Origin: Priapulus caudatus
Lineage: Eukaryota; Priapulida; Priapulimorpha; Priapulimorphida; Priapulidae
Length of the DNA: 62,643 nucleotides
NCBI RefSeq assembly: GCF_000485595.1
Contig: NW_014577687.1
Coordinates: forward strand, 119,884 to 182,526
Direction: 5' to 3'
The notes under the pieces are model-generated. The model ran no database searches. It was not told where the DNA came from and saw only the letters and a program-made list of their open reading frames with translations. The translations under genes were made by a program, and so were the position numbers. Shown piece by piece: positions 12,901 through 27,900 of this stretch (positions are counted from its first letter, which is position 1; every line of letters begins with the position of its first letter).

Positions 12901-15900
12901 GCGATTGTAATTGACATGCAGTGAAATTCGAAGGTCGCGAGAAACACGTCGAAGCTTACTTACGCGCACATGTCGGCGGCGATGTAGCAAGCGATCTCCG
13001 TGAACAGCACCGAGGTGAAGTAGGCGGAGCAGTACTGCGCGGCGCGCGCCAGCTGCAGGTAGTCCACGTCCAGCCAGAAGTTGGTGTCCCAGGCTGTCGC
13101 CGCCAGCCCGCTGCAGAGCACACCGCAGAAACATGGACAAAATTCATGAAAAAACCCGGATGAAGGTCGCAAGAAACAAGAAAGGTCGCAAAAAACAAGG
13201 ATGAAGGTCGCGAGAAACACGAATGAAGGTCGCAAGAAACAAGGAAGGTTGCAAAAAACAAGGATGAAGGTCGCAAGAAATACGGATGAAGGTCGCAAGA
13301 AACAAGAAAGAAGGTCACGATAAACACGATCACAAGGCATGTGCAACATGGGCAGGACTACAGACATTAGAATGAGTTTTACATCAATGTTGTAATAATA
13401 TCAGCAGCGTGCATCGGCCGAATTGTGTCGGTTGGAATAGTTGATTGTGAAACCGACTAGGGTTTTGATATGCTGCTCTTTATTATTAGGTGGTTAATTC
13501 TCTGGTGACGACACACGATTCTAATAGGGAGCAGAAACCGAGGAAGGGAAACCGACCATGTGGTGTGAGTTTGCTGCAGACGTAGATACTGCAGTAAGTT
13601 CAGCATCACCCGTACAGAGTGCTTGTTCATCGTTAGAGGCACATCACTTGCCGCTCCTGTTAACAAACAACAGGGAAAACACCTGACATGATGCACATCA
13701 AGTTTCAATAAAGATGAACGATAATTCATAGCACAGGTAATGGTGTCATGGGGACAAAAGATTTCAAACTGACAGAAGATCTTTGAAAAAATGCAATATG
13801 TGACAACTGCACAGCAGTTTAAATATTGTATAATATCGACTATTGCATCTAATTACATACGATATGTGGTAATACCAGGCATGTACAATATAGAGATATT
13901 TATCTATTTATAGATATTCTCTATGTGGTATATTGAGACCTAGCCTAATGGTTAGTGTAGTCGCCGCTATGGCGCTGCGGGCGCTACGACGCCACCTATA
14001 AACAGTTAATAAATACTTTCCAATATGGTCGAATCCCGAGCATGTTATGATTTCAGAAGTTTGTAATAATCTGTAGATCTATCATACTAAATTGAACCCA
14101 TACGTCGGATCAAGACGCTACAGTGGCGACGAGGATTTAAGGAACAAGTTCAGGCGAATTATGGCCAAAATAGCCATCGAGTTAGTGGGATTGTCAGCGT
14201 TTGACTGTGGTGGCCAACAGACAACAGTGGGACCACGTTGGACAAAATGGAAGAAAAGCTTCGAATACTATGTGGAGGCGAAAGGTGTTGTGAATGAGGC
14301 CCAGGAGAAGGCTCTGCTCCTCCATTCGGTAGATCACCAGTCAATCCGCGAACTGCCGCCTTCCCACCAATCAAAGAACAATTAATACGATCTAACAACA
14401 ACAACATCAACAACAACAACGAACATGCAACAAGCAACAACAACAACAACAAGCAACAAAACAACAACATGCAGACACAACACCAACATGCAACAACAAC
14501 AACAACCACAACGATATGACAATAGTATATCAAGAATCACGGCGCGACCAAGCGAATGGAATTCTGCTTGGAAACCAGACGCTGCCAAGCTCCACAATCA
14601 ACAAATGACAATAGCACGACAACAAACAACAACAATGCCAATGACAACAACAAAGAACGACGAAAACAACTAAACAACACACGATGACAACCAACGAACA
14701 GCATTGCAGCACGATAGAATTCGTCGCCACATTCTGCGCGTGTAACGCCAGCTTCCGCTCTCGAACCAGATCGCCGGCTCCGACGAAGCCCTCGAAGAAG
14801 AAGTGTCGGAGAACGGGCAGGAAGTGGCGCAGCGCGTCGAGGAACGTGGCGCCGCGAGCTTGTCGCTGCCGCTCGCCGCCACATCGGGGCGCGCCGAGCA
14901 CGCCGCGCCGTCCAGTTCGCACCGGCCGGTACTGTGGTGCGCAGCAGTCCGCTGCCACGCTGGCTGTCACCTGACGAGGTAGAGACGCGGCGGAGATCGT
15001 GTCGCTCACACCACTCCACAGGCAGCAACCGGCTGCGCTGAGAGAGCGGCAAATCACGCTTGACAGCAGCACATAATAACACCCTATAATTAATGTCCCC
15101 GTCGTCGATAGAAGTGTGAGAGCGGCAATTAGTGGATTTAGGACGTAATAAATAACCAGATATCTTCGCTACGTTGATAACTAATGGTGTGCAGAGTGGC
15201 ATTAGCTGGTGTAGGGTGTGATAAAATCTAGATAATTCTTCCTACTGTCGATACCAAAGTGTGGCGAGCGGGCATTAGCTGTGTAGGGTGTGATAAAATG
15301 CTATATTGATTCAACTTTCTATTGTTGATGCAAAAATACAGTGACGGGTAGAGGTGACGTAGAACGTCGTAGAGCTATTTAGATTATTTTTCTTACTGCG
15401 TCGTCGAGGAGGTGAAACTGTACTTGCTTGAGATGGTGAACAGCTGAATGGTTTAGTATATCACTTACTTTTAGCTAACTTTTATTAGGCAGCGTTTTGC
15501 TATAACCACGTACTTTCATTCAGCAATTGAATATTTGAGCCTTCACTAAATTGACTTTTTTTGAGTAAATTCATTTATCTCTTTGAACTCTGGTACCAGC
15601 ACCAGAATGCCAAAGATATAACGCATCCTTTAATCAGTATATAAACTTGCAATTTTTTTTTCACTACTACTTCTGAATTAAATCGAATCAGTATGATCGA
15701 TTCTCGTCACTGAGTACGCTTGTACTGGCGTATGTGCAGTCGGCGTTTCTTGTCTGTCCTGCTGACCCTGCAGCAGTTCTGTTGACTATACGCCAAACAC
15801 CTGGCTGGCATGCACAGCATCCTGTCTCAGATCATCCCTAGCCTCAGCAAAATGCAAATGTTAAAAGTATTCAGTCCAATGAGCAAACCTTGAAAATTCA

Positions 15901-18900
15901 TAGTGTAAGAGACTGTTGTAGTACGATGAACTCATAATCAAACCGTAATAATAGGACTAAATTAAGGTAGCGTGGGCTTACCGTAACTGTAGAAAAACTA
16001 CATGTAAGATCAGTTTTAGGGAATGGCTTACACCGAGCCTTGACTAGTTGTCTTCGTGCTTGCCATCAGAGCTGAGGCAGGTATAATCTTGGAAGGTTGA
16101 GACCTCACCGGCTAGTTAAATGTCGCGCAAACCCACGTGCCCGATGTTCTTGTACTCGCATGTCGGATCTACCTGCCAGTTTTGCGTGCATCGTTGCAGA
16201 GAAAATGAGAAGAAATGGCCGTCGGTGTAGCGGTAGAGAGTTGAGTTAGACGTAACAGTATCTTCTGTTAACAATATAACTACATTCAATGCAAGCTATT
16301 GCTAGATGGGCAAAGACTCCATGTGGGCAATAATTATCGTAGTGTTGCTGCCAATTAAAAAAAGGATCCAAAACTTTTCTATGGCAGTCACTGCTACTAT
16401 CATTACAGTTCTCTTGATTACATTATTTAACTCGACGACAGAAATTCAATAAAAGCATGCACAGATTACTCCATTACGCAAAGAATATTTGATTACATAA
16501 TTATAGAAAATCGACGAGTGTTCCGATAACGTGAGAATGCCTGCAAGCCTCTCAACAGATCACCATGGGCAGTGAATGCTCCACACGAAAAAACTCTCAC
16601 GTATAGATCTTAAATTGCGACATGCAGTGTCGCATACCCATTCCTCTATACTTATAATACTATTCTACTCCATAACTTCCTACTTTATAGCAGTATCTAA
16701 CTCTATACTTCTATATATCTTCTCTACTCTATATACGAAACTCATTCCCCCATATTCCTCGCGTGCGCGTTGAGCATACCGGCAGGCTCGAGCCGTCGGC
16801 ACGCAACGTTGTGGAGGTTGGCGAGGCGGCGAGCAGATGCTGCTCGCCGGGAATGTTGATCGACTGACGTCTCGCTTCTTGTGAGCGCTCGCGGTCGAGG
16901 TAGGCGACGCGATGATGTAGCGTCGGACAGCGCCTCCATGTTGGCGATGATGTCACCCGTGGGGGACCCCCTCTGACTCCGCAAGCAGGTTCCAACATGT
17001 TCTTGGCGGCGAGGCACTCTGTCCTGGAAACGGACAACCGGCGGATATACCCGGGGAAAGTAAGTGGAGATTGGACCGGCCACGCCGTTTATACGTCGAT
17101 AAGAAACCATTCGGCTAGGTAATCCATGACATTGAATACTCAAAGCAGAAGAGAAAGAGAAGAGGGGGGGGGGAAAGAGAGAGCGACGAGATAGATTAGA
17201 GATAGAGAGAGAGAGAGAGAGAGAAAGAAGAGAGGGCGTTTCGTTACATTCATTCCTCTATATCTAAGAACTTTGGCAAACATACGCTGCTTCCACGACC
17301 AGATTTCTCCTTCGACTTGACGCTCCGGCCGCGACCGGGTGTTGTCTTGGAAGCGAACAGCTCGGTGCTTGTAAGAGTTTGCTAGCGCGAGAATGATGGG
17401 TAGCGTGTGGTGCGGGTGTCCTTCAACTGTACGCACGATCAAGCTGAAACAGAAAAGCATCCGTGCCAGTCACCGTAATAAAGTGGCACGACAGATAATC
17501 TATTACGAAGACACACATAAACCTAAGTAAACATCACAGGAGGGGCGATGATGGGTAGGGATCAGCATGTGCCGCAAAAACTAATTTAAAGGCACCAATC
17601 ACGATTTGCCCTCTGCTTTCAAACTACATTAAAAAACACAATGACTTGGCGTTATCCCATTGATAGGAACCGTTATCAATTAAACTTATCAATTAAGGAA
17701 TGTCTGTGGAGAATCAAGCGATGTATTATGCACACAGATACATGTACGCACACATGAATCATGCACATATGCACGTGCACTACCAATTTGCACTAAACAC
17801 TTAACTTTTTTTGGAGACGCTCAATTGTCCATTGCTATTTTATTTGCTTAACAGATCATTACAGCATAAATATTTCAATCTTTATTACAGATAACCCTAC
17901 ATAACATTATTACACTAACATTAGAGCACATGACAAGACTGCGAAGATGAATTTGAATTTGCGTCCTGTGACACATATGCATAGCCATGACGGGAGCGAA
18001 TGAATAAAATAGTTAAGGGGCAGGACCCATTGCGAACAGGATGGGGTGCAAGAGTCATGAACTACCTCGTCCTAGTGTGGGTTGGAACCGTGAGCTGGTG
18101 TTGCTGTTTTGTGCTCACTACGCGCAGCCAGCTGGTACATCAACGCGAGAAACTTGTGCGACTTGATGCATCCCACGCCATCCTGAAAACATCAGGCATT
18201 AATATTCAGATTCAAATTAATCGTAGTGTTTTTGCTCAATATCCCGACAAAACAAGAAACCTCTGGCAGAGAAACTAGCATCAACCTTATCGCTGTCACA
18301 TTTCATATATTTTTATATTAACCGTCGCACAACTTCACCATATATTTGTCTTCTGGAATAATAAAAACCAGTAGTTAATATTATGGCAATAGAGGTTTCA
18401 TTCAAAACCCTATTATTATCTTTTTCTAACCGTTATAAAGACCGTTTTCACACTTTCTTTTTTTGTCTTTTTTAATAGATTTATGACTATTCTACTTTTA
18501 TATATCTACTATTATGCTTACTGTGTGTGTTGACATGTCTTTGCCTTATCTAATAGGCAACTTTTTAAGCTCTGAATCAAGGACCCACGAAACCAATAGC
18601 CTTTTAAGGAGGACTCGTCCACTTTTTTTTACATCGCCGGAAATTTTGTAATCTCCCTAAACCATGCTGTGAGAAAATCACTGACCCTAACAGTGTCTCA
18701 TATCAGCATAAACATGTGTTTAGTCCTTGATGATCACTCTTACATTCATCTTAAACTGTGAACGCGCGTTGCAAGCCTCACGTTCTCAATTTACCAACAT
18801 AGCTATAATTATAATCATCAATAAATAATTAAACAATAATAACATATTCTAATTGTGTTGAAGCAGAACTCGTAATTTGATGACCATTCTCAGCATGCCA

Positions 18901-21900
18901 TCCACACGTGAGAAGTTTGCAAGCGTCAACGTTTCTCACCTAATCAATAAGCCATCAATGAAATCAATCAACTAACTAAACAATGAATACAACGATAACA
19001 AAACGATGATTCGCTCGCCGATGCGGCGTCGCCCGCGTCACAGCCTTGATGAGGGCGTTGACGTCATCGTGTTCCGTTGGAGGTTGTGGAACACAGGCGA
19101 GACGAGGCGGAACACGCGCAGGTCGTGATCGTCGCCCGCGCGCAGCAAGCCGCAAAGTCAGTTGTTCACGGCCTTCACGAGGAACGTGTTCTTCTGGCGG
19201 CAGCATGTTCGCTCCATCTCGCGGCTGGTGCGAGAATTGCTCTGGGCTTCTCCCAGCGTGATGAGCACGCGACTCAGACACCTGCCGGGGAGAGAGAGAG
19301 GTACACCATGCACACCTTGTCTATAAAGGACACTTTTACGCCACGCTGTTTCCACACCATCTGAATGCTACTGAACGCAGCCGGGGAAGAGGAGTACACT
19401 CGTCCTATATGAACGGACTAATGCACACCTGTCTATTAAAGGACACTTTTACGCCAACGCTTGTTTTTCCACGGGACCTCTGAATCTAGCCTGATCGCTG
19501 CGGGGAAAGAAGAGGACACCTGTCTATAAAAGACAGCCTTCACACCGACGTTTTTTCCACGACCTCTTCATCTCTAATGCTGGCTTCTCTCGGTCCTGGC
19601 TTCTTGCTGGAATGATGGGCATTTCTGGTAGCAACCTTCCCGTGCACCCGACGAAAGCCTAGCGTTATACTACGAAGTTGCTGCACTAAATTAAAAAAGC
19701 AAAAATGCAGCAGCATTCGGTTGGGAGCAAAAACGGGGTGACGGCAATAGAAAGCTGCGCGCAATTAAAACAACAGCAGCCAAAACAAAACACAATAGAG
19801 GGGAATAACTGATATTTCCCCGTGGGCCGACGAGCCTAAACACAGCATTACACACGACGCCATGCAGCATGCCATGCCCATACCGTGGCAATCCGTCTCA
19901 TCGCGTGCCGGTGACATGACTCTAAACAACGCTCTGTATCTGCGCTAAACGAAAAACCACAGTGACATCATTACCCGGGACACACCTCTGCAAGTCGGAG
20001 GAAGAATTTGCGATGGGTACAACTAACGGGGAAGACGCCCAATTAACTCTATACGATCGATTAATCCCCTCATCCTCTCGCATAAAACAGCCCTGGCTTG
20101 CCGGGCCACCGGAACGAATCGACGCAACCGGGCCAACATTGGGCAAACAATTCCACGCAACATGTCGGCAAACATTCGACAACACTTCCAGGCAACATTT
20201 TCCGCGACGTGAACTCCCGCCCGCCTTACTTTTGTTCCTGTCCATGTCTTGATCATGCTGGCGGCCTCGCGGCTCTCGCGGCAGCAGGGCCTGCTTCGGC
20301 GTCCGTAACGTGCCGAGCACATGTAGTCGACGCCGTGACGTACTGGTTGTCGGGCGTATCGCGCGAGCGAAGGTAAGCATCCCTCAGGCCACGGCCGCCG
20401 CCTGCGCACCGCCTCTCTCGCACGCACCTCCACCCCGCCTGCAGAAAGAGGTCGGCGCGTGTCAGCGCTCATGCGTTAATTAAGGTATTTATTCACTAAA
20501 TAATTTAATTCATTCGCAGCCCGAGACAGACGATAGAATGATGCACGGTGCACTTGCAGGATGAGACGTTGCTCGTATTTTTTCCGAAGTTCGTTCGGGA
20601 AGTTGGGTAGGTTTGGGTGAGTGTAGCTACGGCAGGGGGCGGCATTCCATGGCAGGAATACACATAATAAATAATAATGATTATTCCCCATATCAACTGG
20701 GTATGCTGTTCGTAATATATCCTGCATCAACGACACGTGGACCGCGCTGTATACATGAATGGTAAATAGGCCATATTCTTTGTGGTAAATACGAAGTGGC
20801 TCAGACCAAATATTTTTCGCACTACATCAGTACATGTTTTTCAAAAGATAACACGTTTCCTTGTACACTCCAAAAAACTGAATCAGGTTATCAGAAATAA
20901 ACATCTAGGAAAAGACATTAAATAAAAAAAAGATAGCCTTACTGGCATTAGAAATAAGGGGAACAACATTTAGTAATAGTGTTCATGTGGAAACCATGGA
21001 TAGATGGGTGAAGAGAGGTGTGGTAGCAGGTACATAGATGACAGCTATTTCTCGCACCTTTTTTCGAGGTAATCCTCCATGATAACCTGAGGATGCTTAG
21101 AGTGGGTTTGACAAGGCTAACCAGTCTCCATACAGGCCCACCAGATGCCTTCGGCTGGACAGCGCACGCATTTCGCCTCACTGATTCCGTTCGCAGTGCC
21201 TATACGCACAGGATAAATCAAGTTCATTTTATAGCAATTTGCATTATATTCCCAATGCGAGCAGCAGATTGTTTGTTCAGCGTGGATCATACTACTGCTA
21301 CTACGTACAAATAATACTAACTATACTTATTACTGTAAAATGGCAATATGTAGGTGCACACCAGACTTAAAAAATTCAAGTAGTTTGCAATCAAGAGTCC
21401 GACAATTAGCATTACGTTATAATTATATTGCTGATACGAAAAATAGCAATCGTTAGATAATACATAACTATCCAATATTATTGTCGTAATATTGTAATAC
21501 AACAAACCTTCTCGAGCGTCATCAGCACGAGGTGACTTGCACGCAAGCCAGAGAGCGCACGTGTCGCACTCCGCTCAGCTGCCCAGTAGAGTCTCGCTTC
21601 TTCCAAGTTCCGACGGACAACTCACCAGTCTGCGCATTTCTGCTCCAGTTGCTTGCATTGCGAAATGATGTTCTTCTCAGCAAATCGTATATTATATATG
21701 ATTAAAATACAAAATTTTTCATTAATAATTCAGCAAGCCGGCAAGCAACATTCACGTCACCGTACAATTACGAGTTTACTAAAAACAAAACCTTGTAGTT
21801 TCTAATACATCACAGGTCATTCACTTTAAAACAGCAAATTTTCTTGATTGAATCATACTAAACTGTGTGGGAACATTACACGATTGCCTCCTCTTATAGT

Positions 21901-24900
21901 TATAGCTTTATTGACATCCACATGCAGTCCTCCTTGCACCCTCAACCAACACCCTCCGCATAAATTTCTTGAGACAGGCTGCCAAAACCGACCAGCAGGG
22001 ATTCCGCGATCAGCGGTGGCGAGCCACCTGCGTCGCGTTTGGCGTCAGCATACCTGGCGGAGACAGGCCCGGCCTCGCGCGGCCCAATCTCGCACAGCCG
22101 CTCGAGAGCTGGTCCATCAAGCGCCCCCTGGTAGCGTCGACGTCGCGGCGCCGCGACGTCGCGCCAACGCAGCTGAGAGGCACGGCGCAGGCGCAGCGAG
22201 CACGCACCGGACTCCACAAAGTCGTAGTCTCGCGACGCTGTAAACGTCACTGCTGCTGCCACCGCTGCAGCAGGTCTCCCACCAACGTCTCTGCCCATGA
22301 CAGGGGGACAAACAGACACACGCATGAAGAAACGTGCGAGTAAGCGACCCGAAACACCGTTCGCTTTGTTTCACGAAGAAACGAGGAATTGATGATTTTT
22401 AAACATAGTCGGGCGGTTTTAGTAGCCTTCTTTGTATTATTCGGTCTTAGTCAGCGTGGAGATTTTGCGAGCATTTTAAGTGAGTGAAAATCAAACCCAG
22501 GTGTAGACAGCTTTAACGGTTTGTAATAGAGCCGATTGTTCTATTAGTGAATTTGATAATATGTTGAAAATAGATTGTCAACTGTCGCGTGAATAAAGAT
22601 GAGCATAGATTACAATACCTGTACGTGTATACAATTTTACATGTACGTTACATCGCAGCAGAATGTAGTAGTGCTTAAAATATTAGAAGTGGTAGAGCAG
22701 TGGCCGGTAAAATGTCTCTGCTTATAGACCAGTGAGTAGTAGTAGTAGTGCTTAGGTGCGTTAGTAAGACCAGCTGTCACCTTGGAAGCATTAATCTTGT
22801 GTGCGTGTGTGCGGGGGGGGGCGTGCGTAGTGTATGTATGTGTGCGTGCGTGCGTGCCGTGCGTGTGTAGTACCTGCAGATGACAGGCAGAGCTTGCTCT
22901 AGTTTCGGTTCAGGCACTGAAGGCTTGACAGAGCAGGGAGATGTTCCGGCCGTCGCTCTCACACGTCCTCGCGTGCAGCAGCTGGACCAATCACCGCGCC
23001 TGCGGCCGGCGGCCAGCCGAGCCATGGCGCAGATGCCCCTAGTGCGTTGCCGGTCGGCAACTGCTGAAGCTGCCGCTGAGATTGTCTTGCTGAAACTCCG
23101 ACCACTCTGGAACGGCTGGTCCGCGACACACACAAGGTAAATATGATCACGGAACTCTTTGTGATGGAATACTTTACAGTGGGAGAATCTTTGAAGAAGC
23201 CGCTTTTATACATTTACACATGAGCAGGATGAAGCTCAGGCGGACTTAGAGGAGATATAGTGGGAGAAAGCCATTACCAGCCGACCAAGAATGTAAAGTA
23301 CAGATTAACACCACTCCACGCTTTTCATTACAGATCCTGATCCTCTTAGAAATGTTTTAAAACGGTGATAAAAAACAAATGTAAAATCCGTCTTTATAAA
23401 AACGCGAGTTTTTACCAGAGATTTCTGTTGTAATAATGAAAGTGAAACACAACAACAACTTCAAATGCACAGGCCGAAGTTTAATCGTAAATCAGACCCC
23501 AGAGAAATACGATTGCAAACTACACATTCACTGTAAGCTACACTGTGAGAGTGTTCGGCCACACCACGGCCTTACCGGCTTATAGTCATCAACATACTAG
23601 TTATGTAGGTATGATAATATAGTGGTGAGATACATCCTTGGGTGGCTATCCAGGTTCCACTGAGCCGAGGTTGCTCCCTCCACGCGAACCCGATAGAACA
23701 CAGACTGGCAGTCAGCGTCATCCTCACATTGCGAATTCTCAGCTCTCAGCTGCCTCCAGGATAACTGCTGCAGCACATATCAAGGCGCCTGCGCGCTGTA
23801 GGCCGCCGCAGACTGGGGGATAAAATACAGTTAAACCTAAGCTATGTACAAGGCTCAAGTCGAGTGTCCCCTTTATGAATATCGAGATCATCTAGAGAGC
23901 AGGTTTCACTGTGTAATTGCAACTCATGGAAATACCAAGTGTTCGTTACGAATCGGTGGCGTGTGTCGCGTTCTATATACGGTATAGTGGTGTTTACTGT
24001 TAACATTGCCGACACTTAAGAGGAGAAATACGGAGTAAACAAGTGTTATTTTATAGATACGGATAGATACTTATTTATAAGGACTGTTGTTCCCATAGAG
24101 GATGAAGTATGACGGGTGTGGAATGTAGTATAGAGAAATGGTAGCACATTCATTCAGCCTACATTTTGGCAGCTTACTCTTAGCCTCGACAATTTTTATT
24201 GTTAAACTTATTCACGCCACGATATAGCGATCACCTGTAACCTATGCCAGTCTGCCGCTTGCCGGTTGCTGGCTGGGTTTAGAAGATCGTAGGTATCCGA
24301 GGCGCGTCGCTCCAACTTGTTCTCCATCGTCATACGTCGGTGATTCTGTACAATGCGCAGAACGGATGCGGTTCATCACACAGAGCATTCAAGGATTTTG
24401 TGATTCAGCTTCATCAGGCATGTACAGGTGACAGTTTGCATCGCGCACACGATACAGCACACGCACGCACACCCACATATATAGTATACATCTATATATG
24501 TGCATGTATGTGTGTGTGCATGACCGTGTGCGTTGGCCAATGAAAATACCAAAATAAATAAATAAATAAATAACATTTATATAACATTAGTTATTCACAA
24601 TATATAGTTATTTATATTGTATATATATACGCACGCAATAAAGTCAGCATGCTCGATCAGCATGACGCTAACCGGGCAACTTGAACAGCATGGGAGCGAT
24701 CGGTGCTCACCTGGTTAGCGGGGTCCGCAAGCCGTCCAGCGACGCAGCCGTAGACGCAGTCAGAGTGCCGATGGCCCTGGTAAGCCTCACAGCACACGGC
24801 GTGCGCGCCAGCAGCGTGCGCGCCCACGCTGTCCCAGCCGCGAGACAAAGAACGTCTGGCTTATCTCGCTCACCTCCTGCTGCGTCATCGTCCGCTTGCG

Positions 24901-27900
24901 CGGCACGCCTTCGGCGGCGCAGTGGCAGCTCACTCGCTGCAAACGTTGCTACGCGGTTCACGAAAGCGCTGTACAGGCCGCTCCCTACTTACAAACGTTA
25001 CGAACTTTCAGCAATACGAACAAACCTGTCTGTAAATTTTAAAGCACCGCGTCGTGCGGAAGTTCAACCGCCACGCAATCTCCTTGATATCTTTTTTCAA
25101 AAGAGTGAGATGGACACAAGAGGCAAGACCAACAAGAACAAATGCATCTACATCTAGCGAGGATAGTTTATATACAGGAGGTTATACAACCTTTAAAGCC
25201 ATTCCCAGTCCCTGGTTTCTCAGACTTTAAGTAATACTGTTTAATGCTGCGTAAAATATAGCTGTCGAGTATTATGTGGGGTATAGGCGAGTAGGTGTAC
25301 AAACCTTTTTTTACAATACTGTGTACAGTATTCAGTATTCATAAGAGTAATGTTGGACTTCCGAACATTTGGACTTACCCCCAGGAACCTATAGCTATGC
25401 CTGTTCGTAATTAGAAGAAACCGCTGTACTGCCTGTTCGATAGCGATTGTTAATTGACATGCAGTGAAATTCGAAGGTCGCGAGAAACACGTCGAAGCTT
25501 ACTTACGCGCGCACATGTGCGGCGCGATGTAGCAAGCGATCTCCGTGACACAGCACCGAGGTGAAGTAGGCGGAGCCGTACTGCCGCGCGCGCGCCAGCT
25601 GCAGGTAGTCCGACGTCCAGCCAGAAGTTGGTGCTCCCAGGGCTGTCGCCGCCAGCCCGCTGCCAGAGCACACCGCAGAAACATGGACAAAATTCATGAA
25701 AAAACCCGGATGAAGGTCGCCAAGAAACAAGAAGAAAGGTGCGCAAAAAACAAGGATGAAGGTCGCCCCGAGAAACACGAATGAAGGTCGCAAGAAACAA
25801 GGAAGGTTGCAAAAAACAAGGATGAAGGTGCGCAAGAAACACGGATGAAGGTCGGGCAAGAAACAAGAAAGAAGGTCACCGATAAACACGATCACGAAGC
25901 ATGTGCGACATGGCAGGACTACAGATCATTAGAATGAGTTTTACATCAGATGTTGTAATAATATCAGCAGCGTGCATCGGCCGAATTGTGTCGGTTGGAA
26001 TGTTGATTGTGAAACCGACTAGGTTTTGATATGCTGCCTCTTATAGTTAGGTGGTTAATTCTATGGTGACGACACACGATTCTAATAGGGAGCAGACACC
26101 GAGGAAGGGAACGCTGACCATGTGGTGTGAGTTTGCTGCAGACGTAGATACTGCAGTAAGTCAGCATCAACCCGCTACAGAGTGCTTGTTCATCGTTACA
26201 GGCAACATCACTTGCCGCTCCTGGTTAACAAACAACAGGGAAAACACCTGACATGATGCACATCAAGTTTCAATAAAGATGAACATAATTCATAGCACAG
26301 GTAATGGTGTCATGGGACAAAGATTTCAAACTGACAGAGATCTTTTGAAAAATGCAATATGTGACAACTGCACAGCAGTTTAAATATTGTATATATCGAC
26401 TATTGCATCTAATTACATACGATATGTGGTAATACCAGGCATGTACAAATATAGAGATATTTATCTATTTATAGATATTCTCGCTATAATTTATTATGCA
26501 CACCTGGATGAATACGAATACCCATCATCCAGATATCANNNNNNNNNNNNNNNNNNNNNNNNNGGGGTTCTGATGTGCAGAGTTGCGTATGGAGGACATT
26601 GACTTGATCCGGCAGGCGTGTGCGGTGTGGTAGAAGATACTGCAACGGCTCACCCAGAGGCTGTAATCGCGAAACACTTGACGCACATTTTATAGGAATA
26701 CGCAATGAAACATTATGAACGGCATGTGGTTCCCGGCAATGGCCCAGTCGAAATCAGAGACTGCGCATCGGTTGGTAGGCCGAATTGAGGAAACCAAGGG
26801 CCGTATTGTGTTTTGCAAATGTGGCAGGCAGGCATATCCGAGATCAGATCACTGACCATAGTGCCCAATCAACCAAACTGAGGCGTAAGCTGTTAGGAAA
26901 AGAGGTGTATCTAACCTTGTCGGCAGAAGGCGATGGACACTTGCTAGCTAGCTGAGAGTCGGTAGAAAACAATGAAGTTATGGACCTTCGGCAATGTGGG
27001 TCTTGAGCAGCACAAGTGGCGAGTGTGACTCGGTAAAAAGGCGAGAGTGGAAGACAAACCGAGCAACAAGTCGGGCAAAGCCGCTCGTTATCGATGGTGG
27101 GCAGTGTCGGACATTATGCGCGAGACGAGTGCTGTCCGCGGCAAAAGGCGACTGCCCCGACAAGTGTGCGGAAGGCTCGGACATTATGCGAGAAGATGGT
27201 GTCACACGAAGCTGCCAGCGGACCAAGTGCGTGGAGCATCGCCAGGGCCGCAGTGGGAGAAGGCCAGAGTTCAAGTGGAAATCGCGTGGGTGCAAAAACT
27301 AAGACTAGTGGAACCCGACTCAAATGATGAGGTACTCAGACGGCGGTGATGGGATGTACTCGATACAACGGCAAAGACCCCGGGTGAGGTTTCACCATCG
27401 AAAATTGAAAATCTGTGTCAAGAGAGTTGCAGGTTGATACACGGGGCCAGCGTATCAGTAAGCGCCGCCGCCATGTATTCGTGACAGGAGTATGCGTCAA
27501 ATCTCCGTACAAAAAGTGCAATGTGAAGTTGACGCCTATGGGTCGGGGGCCGGGCATTGGAAAGTGTTGGGGTCAAATGATGGTGAAAGTTGAGCTACCA
27601 AAAGCCAGGGATGATATCACTGCCCCTGGGTTGGCTTTGGTAGACTCAGAGGGAACCCTTGTTTTTGGGTACGAACACTGGCTAGCTCACATCAAGGCTT
27701 AGAATTCGGGCTCAACGATCTTTTATGTTCAGGTACATGTGAGTCAAAATGCTGGAAGAAGTGAGTGAAGCACGATGCGCCAAGTTGTGTTTGAGAGTGA
27801 GTTGGGAACAGTAAAAGGGCTCAAGCTGACATCAAACTGAGGGAACGGAGCGCAACCGCATATTCCATCGGTGCAAGGCGGTGCCGTATTGGCCCTAGGG

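Larger units (their letters stand above)
14349..26538. repeat. noisy second copy of 1280-13917 (ATM exons 31-47 region)
   Basis: Collinear with 1280-13917 over its whole length, including introns and microsatellites, but with frequent 1-2 bp insertions and deletions, insertions prevailing: about 12.1 kb against 11.3 kb after subtracting the 1.3 kb transposon it lacks. It enters abruptly inside gag, continues past the retroelement insertion point into flanking sequence also found at 30331-30390, and ends at 25 N. This pattern fits an uncorrected long read of the other haplotype used as gap fill better than a genomic duplication. Confidence 0.85.

Noticed and set aside
14349-26538. A true tandem duplication producing an ATM pseudogene
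   Set aside because: Divergence is indel-dominated and uniform, both transposon insertions are absent from it, and it ends at a 25-N gap. Haplotype gap fill explains all of this.
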